DNA of 29,088 bases from Lachnospiraceae bacterium (GCA_900764695.1 CAAFOY010000072.1:1-29088); one strand, 5' to 3'; positions 6,360 through 14,550 are shown, counted from the stretch's first letter. Program-made: numbers and translations. The notes: generated by a model not told the origin, from the letters alone.

Positions 6360-6964
6360 ATGATAATGAAACCAATAACAAGAGCAAACTTTGCCATTGG
6401 TGCGGAAAAAGAAAAACAATACGGATATAGAATAAATGAAAAATGTATTGGTTGTGGATTATGTACAAGCAAGTGTCCACAGAATTGCATTGATACTTTA
6501 AGTATACCATTTAGAATTAGAGAAAATAATTGCCTTCATTGTGGTAATTGCATGGAAGTTTGTCCTAATAATGCAGTGGAAAAGATTAAAAAAGCAGCAA
6601 AATACATAAAAGAAGCAGATTATATTTTGATAGGAGCTGGAGCAGGTCTTTCTACAGCAGCAGGACTAACGTATGATGGGGAAAGATTTAAGAAGAACTT
6701 TCCTAAATTTATAGAAAAATACGGAATGAAAGATATGTATTCGTTTTCAATCAAATGAATCAGGCGAGAAAAAATTGTGTTATACCAACTTATATGGTTC
6801 CTAAATGTCCTGTTTGTGGTGGACCAATGGCTATGAATCTTAGATGAGAGAGATATTTCGTGGAAGATGAGGCAATTGTACCGGAAAGCTTTGGGGAAAG
6901 AGCAATAGGCATAAATGCAGATTTAAAACAAACTATAGAGGAAATCAGTAAGGAGCAATTATGA
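6360..6964 (+). pseudogene. Decayed ferredoxin-SirTM (class M sirtuin) gene
   Basis: The first frame (6360-6758, 132 codons; ATG at 6360 or 6366 behind GGAG) has a two-[4Fe-4S] ferredoxin domain with Cys29, 32, 35, 39 and Cys58, 61, 64, 68, preceded by TRANFAIGAEKEKQYGY, which resembles the C-terminal half of PNPOx-ferredoxin proteins. It then runs directly into a sirtuin N-terminus (KYIKEADYILIGAGAGLST, residues 81-99; TYDGERF) and stops at TGA 6756. A second frame (6755-6964) continues with CPVCGGPMAMNLR, an in-frame TGA at 6845-6847, FVEDE and a C-terminal piece PESFGERAIGINADL. Compared with intact SirTM proteins (about 300 residues) the catalytic middle and part of the C-terminal half are missing. 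The terminal TGA overlaps the macrodomain ATG. SirTM enzymes ADP-ribosylate lipoylated GcvH-like proteins; this copy cannot do so. Confidence 0.75.
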
Positions 6965-7785
6965 AACAGCAGGAAAGATTGGATTTTTTGTTGGAAAAGT
7001 TAAAAGAAGATTCAGTTCAATACAAAAATCTTCAGGTGGAAGAAAATGAAACTGCAAAAAAAGAAGCAGTCCGTTCATTAATGAATATAAGAATGCCAAG
7101 GTACATTGACAGAAAAATATTGAAAGTTCAGGATGAATTTTTGCAGAATCAGACTTTTGAAAAAGGGATTGTTACATTAGATATGATTCCAACGGTTAAG
7201 GAACAGCATGGAAGTAATAACCCACTGGCAGATAAAATTTCAATATGGCAGGGTGACATGACAAGGCTTAAGGTTGATGCGATAGTAAATGCGGCAAACT
7301 CAGCACTTCTTGGATGTTTCGTTCCGTGTCACAGATGCATAGACAATGCCATTCACAGTGGGGCAGGAATGGAACTTAGGGAAGAATGCAACAAAATTAT
7401 GAATCAGAGAAAAATAAAATATGGTACAAATTATGAGGAGCCAACAGGAACAGCAACCATAACAGAAGCTTATAATCTGCCCTGTAAAAAAGTAATACAT
7501 ACAGTAGGTCCCATATGCTATTTTGGTTTAAATGATGAGTTATGCAATGACTTAAAGAACTGCTATGAAAGTGTTTTAAATTGCTGTGCTGAAAATGGTT
7601 TGAAAACAGTTGCTTTTTGTTGCATTTCAACCGGAGAGTTTAGATTTCCAAATAAAGAAGCGGCAGTAATAGCAAAAGACACAGTGGAAAGATTTTTGAT
7701 GAAAAAGGAAAATAATATAGAAAGAGTTATTTTCTGCGTGTATAAAGACTTGGATAGGGAGATATACGACAAATTATATAAATAA
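6961..7785 (+). CDS. Protein-ADP-ribose hydrolase, zinc-type macrodomain (SirTM-associated)
   Basis: A 274-residue cytoplasmic hydrolase. An N-terminal helical extension (1-90) is followed by a macrodomain with the ADP-ribose-binding NAAN motif at 110-113 and, directly after, a Cys/His cluster (Cys119, Cys123, His124, Cys126) in LGCFVPCHRCIDNAIHSGAG. That insertion marks the zinc-containing macrodomains found beside SirTM in staphylococci and streptococci, which remove mono-ADP-ribose from target proteins. Length matches full members. Its ATG overlaps the stop of the decayed SirTM gene by ATGA, as in the intact operons. The frame is intact, so an ADP-ribosyl eraser appears to outlive its writer. 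A 9-bp inverted repeat at 7819-7854 lies downstream. Confidence 0.93.
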   Translation: MKQQERLDFLLEKLKEDSVQYKNLQVEENETAKKEAVRSLMNIRMPRYIDRKILKVQDEFLQNQTFEKGIVTLDMIPTVKEQHGSNNPLADKISIWQGDMTRLKVDAIVNAANSALLGCFVPCHRCIDNAIHSGAGMELREECNKIMNQRKIKYGTNYEEPTGTATITEAYNLPCKKVIHTVGPICYFGLNDELCNDLKNCYESVLNCCAENGLKTVAFCCISTGEFRFPNKEAAVIAKDTVERFLMKKENNIERVIFCVYKDLDREIYDKLYK

Positions 7786-7818
7786 TTTTAAAAATGAAGA
7801 TTAGTGTGTCCCAAAATC

Positions 7819-7854
7819 ATTATTCAATCATTGCTTAAGCACAGGTTGAATAAT
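7819..7854. terminator. Inverted repeat between convergent genes, possible terminator
   Basis: ATTATTCAA / TTGAATAAT (7819-7827 and 7846-7854) with a palindromic GCTTAAGC in the loop, between the macrodomain gene and the convergent regulator gene. There is no clean T run, so it may act as a weak bidirectional terminator or RNA-end stabiliser. Confidence 0.4.
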
Positions 7855-7884
7855 GTCTTTGGAATACTGTGATCTTATAAAATT

Positions 7885-9780
7885 TTATTTTTCAAGAAGC
7901 TGATTCAAAAAATCCATTAAATTGTCAGACAAAACTAATTTATTTACTTTCTCAGGTTTTTCCAGAGTTTGAACAATACCATTATAAAGTTCCATAAATT
8001 TTTTTCTGTCATTTTGCTGAACAGCCAGCATAAGAACAATATGTATAACATGGTCATCCCACTGTATACCCGATTCACTTGTGAGAACGCAAATCATTGT
8101 ATGGGTAGCATTCATGTCAAGGGCATGTGGAATTGCAAAAGTATCAAAAAAGCAAGTTGATGAAAGTTGCTCACGTTCTAAAACAGATTCAACAAAACCT
8201 TCTTCACACAATCCATAATCAATAACATTTTGTCCTAAAAATCTAATAACATCTTCTTTATTTCCAAAATCATTAGACTTGAAGAAAAGTTTTTCATCGA
8301 AAAAAGAGGACAAAATATTGTTGCGTTTAATTTTTTGCTTATTTTCCAAACATTTGTGAATGGCATTATCAACATTTATTTGGTCCATCATTGTAAAAAA
8401 TGGAGAAACAACAATAACTTCTTTGCCGATGAGGTTTAACGGTTTTGTTGTTACAATTAAATCTGAATAAGCATTAATCAAAGCAGAACGATTATCAGTT
8501 GTAAATAATTTTAAAGTAATAAAATTCTGATAATTGTCTAATAATTTCTTTTCAATATTCGAATTAATATGATGGTAATCATGACATAAAAGCAGTACGG
8601 AAACTTTATCTGAATCACTGTTGGAAGATTCAATTAAGTAACCTATGTGTATGCTAATATATCCAATCTCAGAGTCAGCAATGCTAATATTATATTTTTT
8701 ATTTAATTTCTGAGCAATGCTAACAGAAACATCATATATAAAAGGACAATTCTTTTTTATGTTATTTAAAAAGTCATTGCCTGAAGACTGTATACTGTTT
8801 GCTCTCTTAATTAAACCATGTATATGTAGGGCAAAACTATAAAGATATTCATCAAAGTTAATTTCCAACATATAAGAAGAAAATACATTTAACAAAATTT
8901 CACGGATTTCTTCAATAAAATCAGATGTCAAAATATCCTGTGAAACAGATTGTGCATCATTGCTTATAGGTTTGATTATGCCTTCAAGAAGTGATGAAAT
9001 ATAAAAAATATCATCTTCAGAAGGATCAATATTGCAATGGGCTGAGTACTGAGTGCATATTTCTGTAGCAATTTTTGATTCTACAGTTTCAGCCTTATCA
9101 CTAATATTTCTTAAAGGTTCTGAAACATAGTGGTCGGTACGCATACGGTAAAGAGCAATAGTTATGTTTACAATTATGTTGTTGTAGTAAGCATTGTCGA
9201 CGTAATAGTGATACTTATTGATTGAATTAAGAATAATAATTTTAATTTTGTCAACGTCAATTCCTTCAAAATAATTATTCAAATTATCAATACTGTTAAA
9301 GGCAGGATTGATTTCATCAAAAATAATTTTGTTTAAATATTTTCGCTTATTTAATTCATTTCCTGAAACAAAAACAGTATTATTAGTTCTGACTATTTTT
9401 AAATCAAAATCAGAAAGAGTATCATTAATCTTTTTAAAGTATTTTTCTAAAGTTGTGGTACTTATGTAAAGAACCTCTGCCAAATCATCAATGTTATAAT
9501 GAGGATTATGGAAAAATACTTTTTTGACAATAATATGTTCTAAATTCTGCTCTTTTTCAATGGCGGTAAAATCCATTGTTTTATACAGATTATCATCAAT
9601 CTTATAGCCTCTGTTAGTAGAAAGTATTAAATGCAGTACTTTGTTAATGGCAGAAACTTCAGATTGAATAGTTCTAAGTGAAACATTAAGAATCAGACTT
9701 AGAGATTTACCTGTAATGAAAGTATTGGAATTATGTATTTCCTTAATTATTTTTTTCTGACGATCAGTAAATCTATTCAT
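7885..9780 (-). CDS. PRD-containing PTS-regulated transcriptional activator (LicR/MtlR type)
   Basis: A 631-residue regulator with the full LicR/MtlR layout: N-terminal helix-turn-helix (about 5-60) and a second HTH-like region (about 80-130), PRD1 (about 175-280, His191 and His217), PRD2 (about 285-395, His319/His321 and His378), an EIIB-like domain starting VSVLLLCHDYHH with Cys399, and a C-terminal EIIA (mannitol/fructose type) domain with the phospho-acceptor His552 in FAIPHALD. In this family PRD histidines phosphorylated by HPr activate, and sugar-PTS phosphorylation of the EIIB/EIIA parts represses. AAGGAG precedes the ATG. It is divergent from the beta-glucoside PTS operon and very probably controls it through the palindrome at 9873-9888. 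Confidence 0.93.
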   Translation of the reverse strand: MNRFTDRQKKIIKEIHNSNTFITGKSLSLILNVSLRTIQSEVSAINKVLHLILSTNRGYKIDDNLYKTMDFTAIEKEQNLEHIIVKKVFFHNPHYNIDDLAEVLYISTTTLEKYFKKINDTLSDFDLKIVRTNNTVFVSGNELNKRKYLNKIIFDEINPAFNSIDNLNNYFEGIDVDKIKIIILNSINKYHYYVDNAYYNNIIVNITIALYRMRTDHYVSEPLRNISDKAETVESKIATEICTQYSAHCNIDPSEDDIFYISSLLEGIIKPISNDAQSVSQDILTSDFIEEIREILLNVFSSYMLEINFDEYLYSFALHIHGLIKRANSIQSSGNDFLNNIKKNCPFIYDVSVSIAQKLNKKYNISIADSEIGYISIHIGYLIESSNSDSDKVSVLLLCHDYHHINSNIEKKLLDNYQNFITLKLFTTDNRSALINAYSDLIVTTKPLNLIGKEVIVVSPFFTMMDQINVDNAIHKCLENKQKIKRNNILSSFFDEKLFFKSNDFGNKEDVIRFLGQNVIDYGLCEEGFVESVLEREQLSSTCFFDTFAIPHALDMNATHTMICVLTSESGIQWDDHVIHIVLMLAVQQNDRKKFMELYNGIVQTLEKPEKVNKLVLSDNLMDFLNQLLEK

Positions 9781-9834
9781 ACAAATATCTCCTTAAAAAT
9801 ATAAAATGTAATCATAAATTATTAAAGTAATTAA

Positions 9835-9863
9835 ATTATACAACATTAGAAAAATACAGGCAA
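9835..9863 (-). promoter_or_regulatory. Promoter of the PRD activator gene
   Basis: Minus strand -35 TTGCCT (9858-9863), 17-bp spacer and -10 TATAAT (9835-9840), 54 bases before the activator start and back-to-back with the operon promoter. Confidence 0.6.
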
Positions 9864-9872
9864 ATATATAGG

Positions 9873-9888
9873 TGCGGTGTACACCGCA
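9873..9888. promoter_or_regulatory. 16-bp palindromic operator between divergent PTS promoters
   Basis: TGCGGTGTACACCGCA is a perfect palindrome and a GC-rich island in otherwise AT-rich DNA. Its centre is 17.5 bp upstream of the operon -35 hexamer and 10 bp outside the activator -35, a position suited to activation of the operon. Binding by the neighbouring PRD activator is inferred. Confidence 0.65.
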
Positions 9889-9897
9889 AAAGATGAT

Positions 9898-9926
9898 TTG
9901 TAAATGAAAAATTTATAAAATATAAT
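9898..9926 (+). promoter_or_regulatory. Promoter of the beta-glucoside PTS operon
   Basis: -35 TTGTAA (9898-9903), 17-bp spacer and consensus -10 TATAAT (9921-9926), 33 bases before the first gene. Confidence 0.7.
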
Positions 9927-9959
9927 AATGGCATAAACAAAAAACGAAAGGAGAAAGCA

Positions 9960-10277
9960 ATGAATAGAGAAGAAGCACAGATGGTTGCTTTTCAGCTTAT
10001 AAGTTATGCAGGAGATGCATTTTCATCATTCTTTAAAGCAGTTGAAAAAGCCAGAAATGGTGAGTTTGATGAGGCTGATGAGTTAATCAAAAAAGGAGAA
10101 AGTGAATTAACAAATGCTCACAATGCACAGACAGAGTTGCTGGCAAAGGAAGCTCAGGGAAAAGATATTGAGTATAGCATAATGTTAGTTCACGCACAGG
10201 ACCATTTAATGACAACAATAATGTATGAACGTGTGGCAAAAGAGTTTATAACATTGTATAAGGAGAAATTAAGTTAA
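9960..10277 (+). CDS. PTS lactose/cellobiose-family IIA component
   Basis: A 105-residue cytoplasmic phosphocarrier of the Lac family. The phospho-acceptor is His78 in the signature LVHAQDHLM (76-84), and Asp81 is the expected metal-site residue of the trimeric IIA. It accepts phosphate from HPr and passes it to the IIB at 13021. It is the first gene of the operon, with AAAGGAG upstream, and its TAA overlaps the ATG of the GH1 gene (TAATG), indicating translational coupling. In Bacillus the equivalent genes are licA or celC; the exact sugar (cellobiose, lichenan or laminarin disaccharides, other beta-glucosides) is not fixed by sequence. Confidence 0.95.
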   Translation: MNREEAQMVAFQLISYAGDAFSSFFKAVEKARNGEFDEADELIKKGESELTNAHNAQTELLAKEAQGKDIEYSIMLVHAQDHLMTTIMYERVAKEFITLYKEKLS

Positions 10278-11686
10278 TGGACAAAAAGTTTTTATGGGGA
10301 AGTGCCACTGCAGCATATCAATGTGAAGGCGCATGGAAAGAAGGCGGTAAGGGAATGTCTAACTGGGACACTTTCTGCCACAGTGAAAAAAACAATGTTA
10401 ATCCTGTTACCGGCGATGTGGCAAATGACCATTATCACAGATACGAAGAGGACATTAGAATGTTAGCGGAAGGTAATCAGAATGCTTACAGATTTTCAAT
10501 AGCCTGGACAAGAATTATTCCAAATGGAGTAGGCAAAGTAAGCAGAGAGGGAATAGATTTTTACAACAGAGTAATTGATACATGTAGAAAATATAATGTT
10601 GAACCCTTAGTTACTTTATATCATTACGATTTGCCACAACCAATGTTTGAACAGGGTGGCTGGGAAAACAGAGCCACAGTTGATGCATATGAAGAATATG
10701 TAAAAGTATGTTTTAAAGAGTTTGGAGATAAAGTTAATTACTGGGCAACAATTAATGAACCAAATTATGAAACACTTTGCTGTTATGGTTTTGGAAACTA
10801 CCCTCCTAATGTTAAAAACTTGGAAAGACGTTGGAAAGCAATGTATCACTTAATGTTGGCAAGTGCAAGAGCCATTAAGGCATATAGAAATATGGGCTTT
10901 AAGGGAATGATTGGACTTGTAAGTGACAGTTATCCTATTGAGATTTTAAAAGATAATGAAGGTTATAGAGAAGCTAAAAGATTAGCTGATATTTTCTTTA
11001 ATACATCTGTTAATGATACTTGCATAAAGGGATATTATCCTGATGAATACGTGTCACATCTTACAAAGTTAGGATATGATTTATCATATATGTTAGAGGA
11101 AGATAAGGAAGTATTTCAAGAAGGTACAGTTGATTACCTTGGAGTTAATGCCTATTGCAGATTTTTAGTTAAACCTTGTTCAGGTGGAGAAACAAAAATG
11201 GAAGCAAATAATACAGGTGATTCATCTAAAAACGAAGAGATGGAAATCAAGGATTGGTGTGCTTTAGATGATGATCCAAATACAGAAAAAACTCCTTGGG
11301 GAACTGAAATTTATCCTAAGTCAGTATATGATATGCTTATGGAGTTTAAAGAACTATATCCTGACACACCTATTATAGTTACAGAAAATGGTTTAGGTGA
11401 ATATGATAAGGTGGAAAACGGAGAAATCCATGATCAATATAGAATTGATTTCTTACAGGGATATGTAGATTGGATTAAAAAGGCTATAGACAATGGTTGT
11501 GATTGCAGAGGGTATTTTGTATGGTCAACAATGGATGTGTATAGTTGGATAAACGGATACAAAAAGCGTTACGGCTTAGTATACATAGACTTTGATGATA
11601 ATTGTAAGAGAATTCCAAAAGACAGTTATCATTGGTATAAAAAATTTATAAATGAAAAAGGAGGAAGTTACAATGGAAAAAATTAG
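10277..11686 (+). CDS. GH1 6-phospho-beta-glucosidase
   Basis: A 469-residue cytoplasmic glycoside hydrolase family 1 enzyme at normal length. Acid/base Glu161 lies in TINEPN and the nucleophile Glu370 in VTENGLGEYD. The phosphate-recognition triad seen in 6-phospho-glycosidases such as LacG (Ser, then Lys 7 on, then Tyr 2 on) is present as Ser423, Lys430, Tyr432 in SWINGYKKRYG, so the substrate should be the phosphorylated disaccharide delivered by the PTS. Position inside the PTS operon agrees. It overlaps the IIA stop by one base, and its 3' end overlaps the IIC start by 14 bases. Gluco versus galacto specificity is not certain. Confidence 0.95.
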   Translation: MDKKFLWGSATAAYQCEGAWKEGGKGMSNWDTFCHSEKNNVNPVTGDVANDHYHRYEEDIRMLAEGNQNAYRFSIAWTRIIPNGVGKVSREGIDFYNRVIDTCRKYNVEPLVTLYHYDLPQPMFEQGGWENRATVDAYEEYVKVCFKEFGDKVNYWATINEPNYETLCCYGFGNYPPNVKNLERRWKAMYHLMLASARAIKAYRNMGFKGMIGLVSDSYPIEILKDNEGYREAKRLADIFFNTSVNDTCIKGYYPDEYVSHLTKLGYDLSYMLEEDKEVFQEGTVDYLGVNAYCRFLVKPCSGGETKMEANNTGDSSKNEEMEIKDWCALDDDPNTEKTPWGTEIYPKSVYDMLMEFKELYPDTPIIVTENGLGEYDKVENGEIHDQYRIDFLQGYVDWIKKAIDNGCDCRGYFVWSTMDVYSWINGYKKRYGLVYIDFDDNCKRIPKDSYHWYKKFINEKGGSYNGKN

Positions 11687-12989
11687 TAACTGGATTGAAA
11701 AGAAGATATCTCCACTTGCAAATAAATTAGCAAGACAGAAATATCTTCAGGCTTTGCAAAACACATTCCTAGCTTTAATTCCACTATTTACTATAGGAAG
11801 TTTTGCTCTTATTATTATATCACCACCAATGGATTATACAACCATGGATTCAGGTGTACTTAAAGCAATTATGCACGGATGGGCAAATGTTGCCGCATTT
11901 ACAGGACCGGCTTTGGGGTATGTTTACTCGGTAACAATGTCGTTAATTGCGCTTTGGTCATCAATAGGGTTAGCAATTAATTTAAGCAAACATTACAAAA
12001 TGGAAAAGTCATGGGTAACTATTGCTGTCTCAGTTGCATCTTTTATGATTGCAGCAACTATGAATAAAGATGGAGCATTATCTTTTGATTATTTAGATGG
12101 AAAAGGATTGTTTACAGCGATTTTGGTAACTATTGTATCATTTGAATTATATAGATTTTTATCTGATAGAAAAATCGGATATATTAACTTGGAAGGTGGC
12201 GGAGTACCTCCTGCATTAGCTGAATCAATAGGAAACCTTGTGCCAATCGTAATTGTTTTGGTAGCAGTTGGAACAGTTAACGCAATATTATTAAACTTTA
12301 CAGGTGCAGGGATTCCGACAATTATGCAGCTTATTATGACACCTGTTGTTAAGATGGTAGACAGTGTTTGGGGAGTTGTTATATTAGCAGTAATTGTAAT
12401 GATTTTCTGGTGGTTCGGTATTCATGATACTGTTATCACAGGACCATTGGATACATTCTTAATGAACAATTATACAGCAAACCAGGCCGCATTTGCAGCA
12501 GGAACAGCAGCAATAGCACTTCCATATATTGTTACAGAACCTTTCTGGTGGACATTTATGGCTATCGGTGGTAGTGGTGCAACATTAGGACTTGCAATTC
12601 TTACATTATTCAGTAAGTCAAAACAGATTAAAACAATTGGTAAGCTTGCAATTATCCCATCATTATTCAATATTAATGAACCGTTAATATTCGGATTGCC
12701 ACTTATGTATAATTCAACAATGATGTTGCCATTTATAGTAGTAATGCCTTTAAATGGTGTAATTACATACATCGCCATGAGTACAGGAATTGTAGCAAAA
12801 ACATTTGCATATGCAAGCTGGAATATGTTCTGTCCAATAGGTGGTCTAATTGATACAATGGACGTTAAGGCGTTGATATTGGTTTGCGTATTAATTATTA
12901 TAGATATGATTATATACTTACCATTCTTTAAAATTTATGAGAAACAGAAAATTAAAGAAGAACAGCTGGAAGAAAGTGTTCAGGCATAA
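11673..12989 (+). CDS. PTS cellobiose/lichenan-family IIC permease
   Basis: A 438-residue membrane permease of the Lac-family (cellobiose branch) IIC group. It begins MEKISNWIEKKISPLANKLA, the usual amphipathic N-terminus, has about ten hydrophobic segments and contains the NEPLIFGLP motif (near residues 335-343) of the substrate loop. I took the ATG at 11673, which has AAGGAGG 8 bases upstream, instead of the in-frame ATG at 11652 that lies ahead of that site. It overlaps the end of the GH1 gene. It imports a beta-glucoside while IIB phosphorylates it. Confidence 0.95.
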   Translation: MEKISNWIEKKISPLANKLARQKYLQALQNTFLALIPLFTIGSFALIIISPPMDYTTMDSGVLKAIMHGWANVAAFTGPALGYVYSVTMSLIALWSSIGLAINLSKHYKMEKSWVTIAVSVASFMIAATMNKDGALSFDYLDGKGLFTAILVTIVSFELYRFLSDRKIGYINLEGGGVPPALAESIGNLVPIVIVLVAVGTVNAILLNFTGAGIPTIMQLIMTPVVKMVDSVWGVVILAVIVMIFWWFGIHDTVITGPLDTFLMNNYTANQAAFAAGTAAIALPYIVTEPFWWTFMAIGGSGATLGLAILTLFSKSKQIKTIGKLAIIPSLFNINEPLIFGLPLMYNSTMMLPFIVVMPLNGVITYIAMSTGIVAKTFAYASWNMFCPIGGLIDTMDVKALILVCVLIIIDMIIYLPFFKIYEKQKIKEEQLEESVQA

Positions 12990-13020
12990 ATACATTTAAT
13001 TATGTGGAAAGGAGCAAGGC

Positions 13021-13314
13021 ATGAAGATATTATTAGTTTGCAATGCAGGAATGAGTACGGGTATCATGAAAATGAAACTTGAGCAGGAAGCTAAGGCAAG
13101 AGGTTTAGAAGCAAGTGTTGATGCCACCCCTATGGTAGAGTTAGGCGATAATCTTGAAGAAACAAGCATTATTTTGTTAGGACCTCAGATTAGATTCGCA
13201 TTAGATGACATTAAAAAACAGGCAGAAGGTATTCCTGTAATGGCAATTGCAGCTCAGGACTTTGGAATGATGAATGCAAAGAAAGTCCTTGATGAAGCAT
13301 TAAAGGAATTATAA
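13021..13314 (+). CDS. PTS lactose/cellobiose-family IIB component
   Basis: A 97-residue cytoplasmic IIB protein with the phospho-cysteine Cys7 in the N-terminal loop VCNAGMSTG, the standard P-loop of cellobiose-type IIB. It takes phosphate from IIA His78 and phosphorylates the sugar in the IIC. AAAGGAG precedes the ATG; it lies 31 bases after the IIC gene in the same operon. The length and fold pattern (LLGPQIRF and MAIAAQDFG strands) are typical. Confidence 0.95.
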   Translation: MKILLVCNAGMSTGIMKMKLEQEAKARGLEASVDATPMVELGDNLEETSIILLGPQIRFALDDIKKQAEGIPVMAIAAQDFGMMNAKKVLDEALKEL

Positions 13315-13373
13315 GACTAAGAAAGTATGAATAAAAGTAATTACGGAAATTATAAGTGTAAGGAGATGTAGTT

Positions 13374-13631
13374 ATGATTCAAATAGACCATATAATAAAT
13401 AATGTGGACGGATTGCATGCAAGACCAATAGCAGAATTGGCTGACATTGCGAAAAAACTTGGAACACAGATATTTATTCTTAAAGGAGAAAAAATAACAA
13501 ATGTTGAAAACATTACAGAGGTTATATCTTTTGGAGCAAGATATGGTCAAAAAATAACTATTGTAGTAAATGGTTATAATGAAGATAATGCATCAGAATT
13601 AGTAAAAGAATACATAAAAAATAATCTGTAA
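13374..13631 (+). CDS. HPr-family phosphocarrier, operon-dedicated, without Ser46
   Basis: An 85-residue HPr-like protein. The catalytic site DGLHARP places His15 exactly as in HPr. At the place of regulatory Ser46 (followed by Ile47 in Gram-positive HPr) it has Asn46 (VENITEVISFG), so HPr kinase should be unable to phosphorylate it and it should not act as CcpA co-repressor. It is the last gene of the PTS operon, 59 bases after IIB with AAGGAG upstream, followed by a terminator. A specialised phosphocarrier for this sugar or for the PRD activator is the natural inference; the general ptsH is presumably elsewhere. Confidence 0.9.
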   Translation: MIQIDHIINNVDGLHARPIAELADIAKKLGTQIFILKGEKITNVENITEVISFGARYGQKITIVVNGYNEDNASELVKEYIKNNL

Positions 13632-13662
13632 ATACATTAATAACTTTCAAATGCTATAAATG

Positions 13663-13696
13663 AAAATGGGTGTAGTAAAAACTATGCCCATTTTTT
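13663..13696 (+). terminator. Terminator of the beta-glucoside PTS operon
   Basis: AAAATGGG / CCCATTTT (13663-13670 and 13687-13694), extended inward by six more pairs including two G-T wobbles, with loop AAAA and a T run. It lies 32 bases after the HPr-like gene. Confidence 0.85.
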
Positions 13697-13766
13697 GACC
13701 TTAAATTAGTAGATTTGTAAAAGGTAAAAGTTTGTAAAATCATAAAAAAAGCAAATGAGTTACAAA

Positions 13767-13813
13767 GTAGCATATCATAACTTTTAGACAAATCAAAAAA
13801 AGTATGCTACAAT
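13767..13813 (+). promoter_or_regulatory. thrH promoter embraced by a long-range inverted repeat
   Basis: -35 TAGACA (13785-13790), 17-bp spacer and -10 TACAAT (13808-13813). An 8-bp inverted repeat GTAGCATA / TATGCTAC (13767-13774 and 13803-13810) embraces the -35 and overlaps the -10, with arm centres 36 bp apart. A palindrome ACTGTACAGT follows near the expected start site. Confidence 0.5.
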
Positions 13814-13870
13814 GTTGAACTGTACAGTGTGAATGTACGACTTTTAATGGACTAAAGGAGAAACGAGAAA

Positions 13871-14470
13871 ATGAATATTGTTTGTTTAGATTTAGAGGGA
13901 GTATTAGTTCCTGAAATATGGATTGCATTTGCAGAAGAAACAGGAATCCCTGAACTTAAGAGAACAACAAGAGATGAGCCTGATTACGATAAGCTTATGA
14001 ATTATAGAATTAACATCTTAAAAGAGCACGGATTAGGACTTAAGGAAATTCAGGAAACAATTGCAAAGATTGATCCTATGCCTGGTGCAAAAGAATTTTT
14101 AGATGAATTAAGAGAGATTACTCAGGTAATTATTATTAGTGATACATTTACACAGTTTGCAGGACCTTTAATGAAGAAGTTAGGTTATCCTACAATTTTC
14201 TGTAACTCATTGGAAGTAGCAGAAGATGGAGAAATCACAGGATTTAAGATGAGAATTGAAAACTCAAAACTTACTACGGTAAAGGCATTGCAGTCAATCG
14301 GATATGACACAATTGCCAGCGGAGACAGCCACAATGACCTTGGAATGATTAAGGCAAGTAAGGCAGGATTTTTATTCAGAAGCACAGATGAAATCAAGAA
14401 AGAATATCCTGAACTTCCAGCTTTTGAAACATATGATGAATTAATGGCTGCAATCAAGGAAGCATTATAA
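13871..14470 (+). CDS. thrH: ThrH: phosphoserine phosphatase / homoserine phosphotransferase
   Basis: A 199-residue cytoplasmic HAD-superfamily enzyme at the usual ThrH length. Motif I reads CLDLEGVLVPEIW, with nucleophile Asp7 and Glu9 in place of the second Asp, a ThrH hallmark that separates it from SerB. Motif II Ser is in IIISDTF, motif III Lys in the ENSKLTTVKAL segment, and motif IV is SGDSHNDLGM. ThrH dephosphorylates phosphoserine and can pass the phosphate to homoserine, linking serine and threonine synthesis. AAAGGAG precedes the ATG by 10 bases. It is a single-gene unit with its own promoter and terminator. Confidence 0.93.
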   Translation: MNIVCLDLEGVLVPEIWIAFAEETGIPELKRTTRDEPDYDKLMNYRINILKEHGLGLKEIQETIAKIDPMPGAKEFLDELREITQVIIISDTFTQFAGPLMKKLGYPTIFCNSLEVAEDGEITGFKMRIENSKLTTVKALQSIGYDTIASGDSHNDLGMIKASKAGFLFRSTDEIKKEYPELPAFETYDELMAAIKEAL

Positions 14471-14500
14471 TATAAGAAATTTAAATTAAATCAGAGTAAT

Positions 14501-14550
14501 AAAGAACTATGTTTGATACTGGAAATTTATTGTAGCATAGTTCTTTTTTT
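14501..14550 (+). terminator. Terminator of thrH
   Basis: Perfect 11-bp stem AAAGAACTATG / CATAGTTCTTT (14501-14511 and 14536-14546) followed by T residues, 31 bases past the thrH stop. Confidence 0.85.

Noticed and set aside
6845..6847. In-frame TGA in the SirTM remnant as a selenocysteine codon
   Set aside because: Related proteins have Cys or Ala there, which made it tempting, but the gene also has a frame change and internal deletions, and no selenocysteine-insertion hairpin was evident after the codon. Decay is simpler.
13641..13870. T-box or riboswitch leader before thrH
   Set aside because: No T-box sequence or stem I pattern was found; the inverted repeat overlaps the promoter itself and is better read as an operator.
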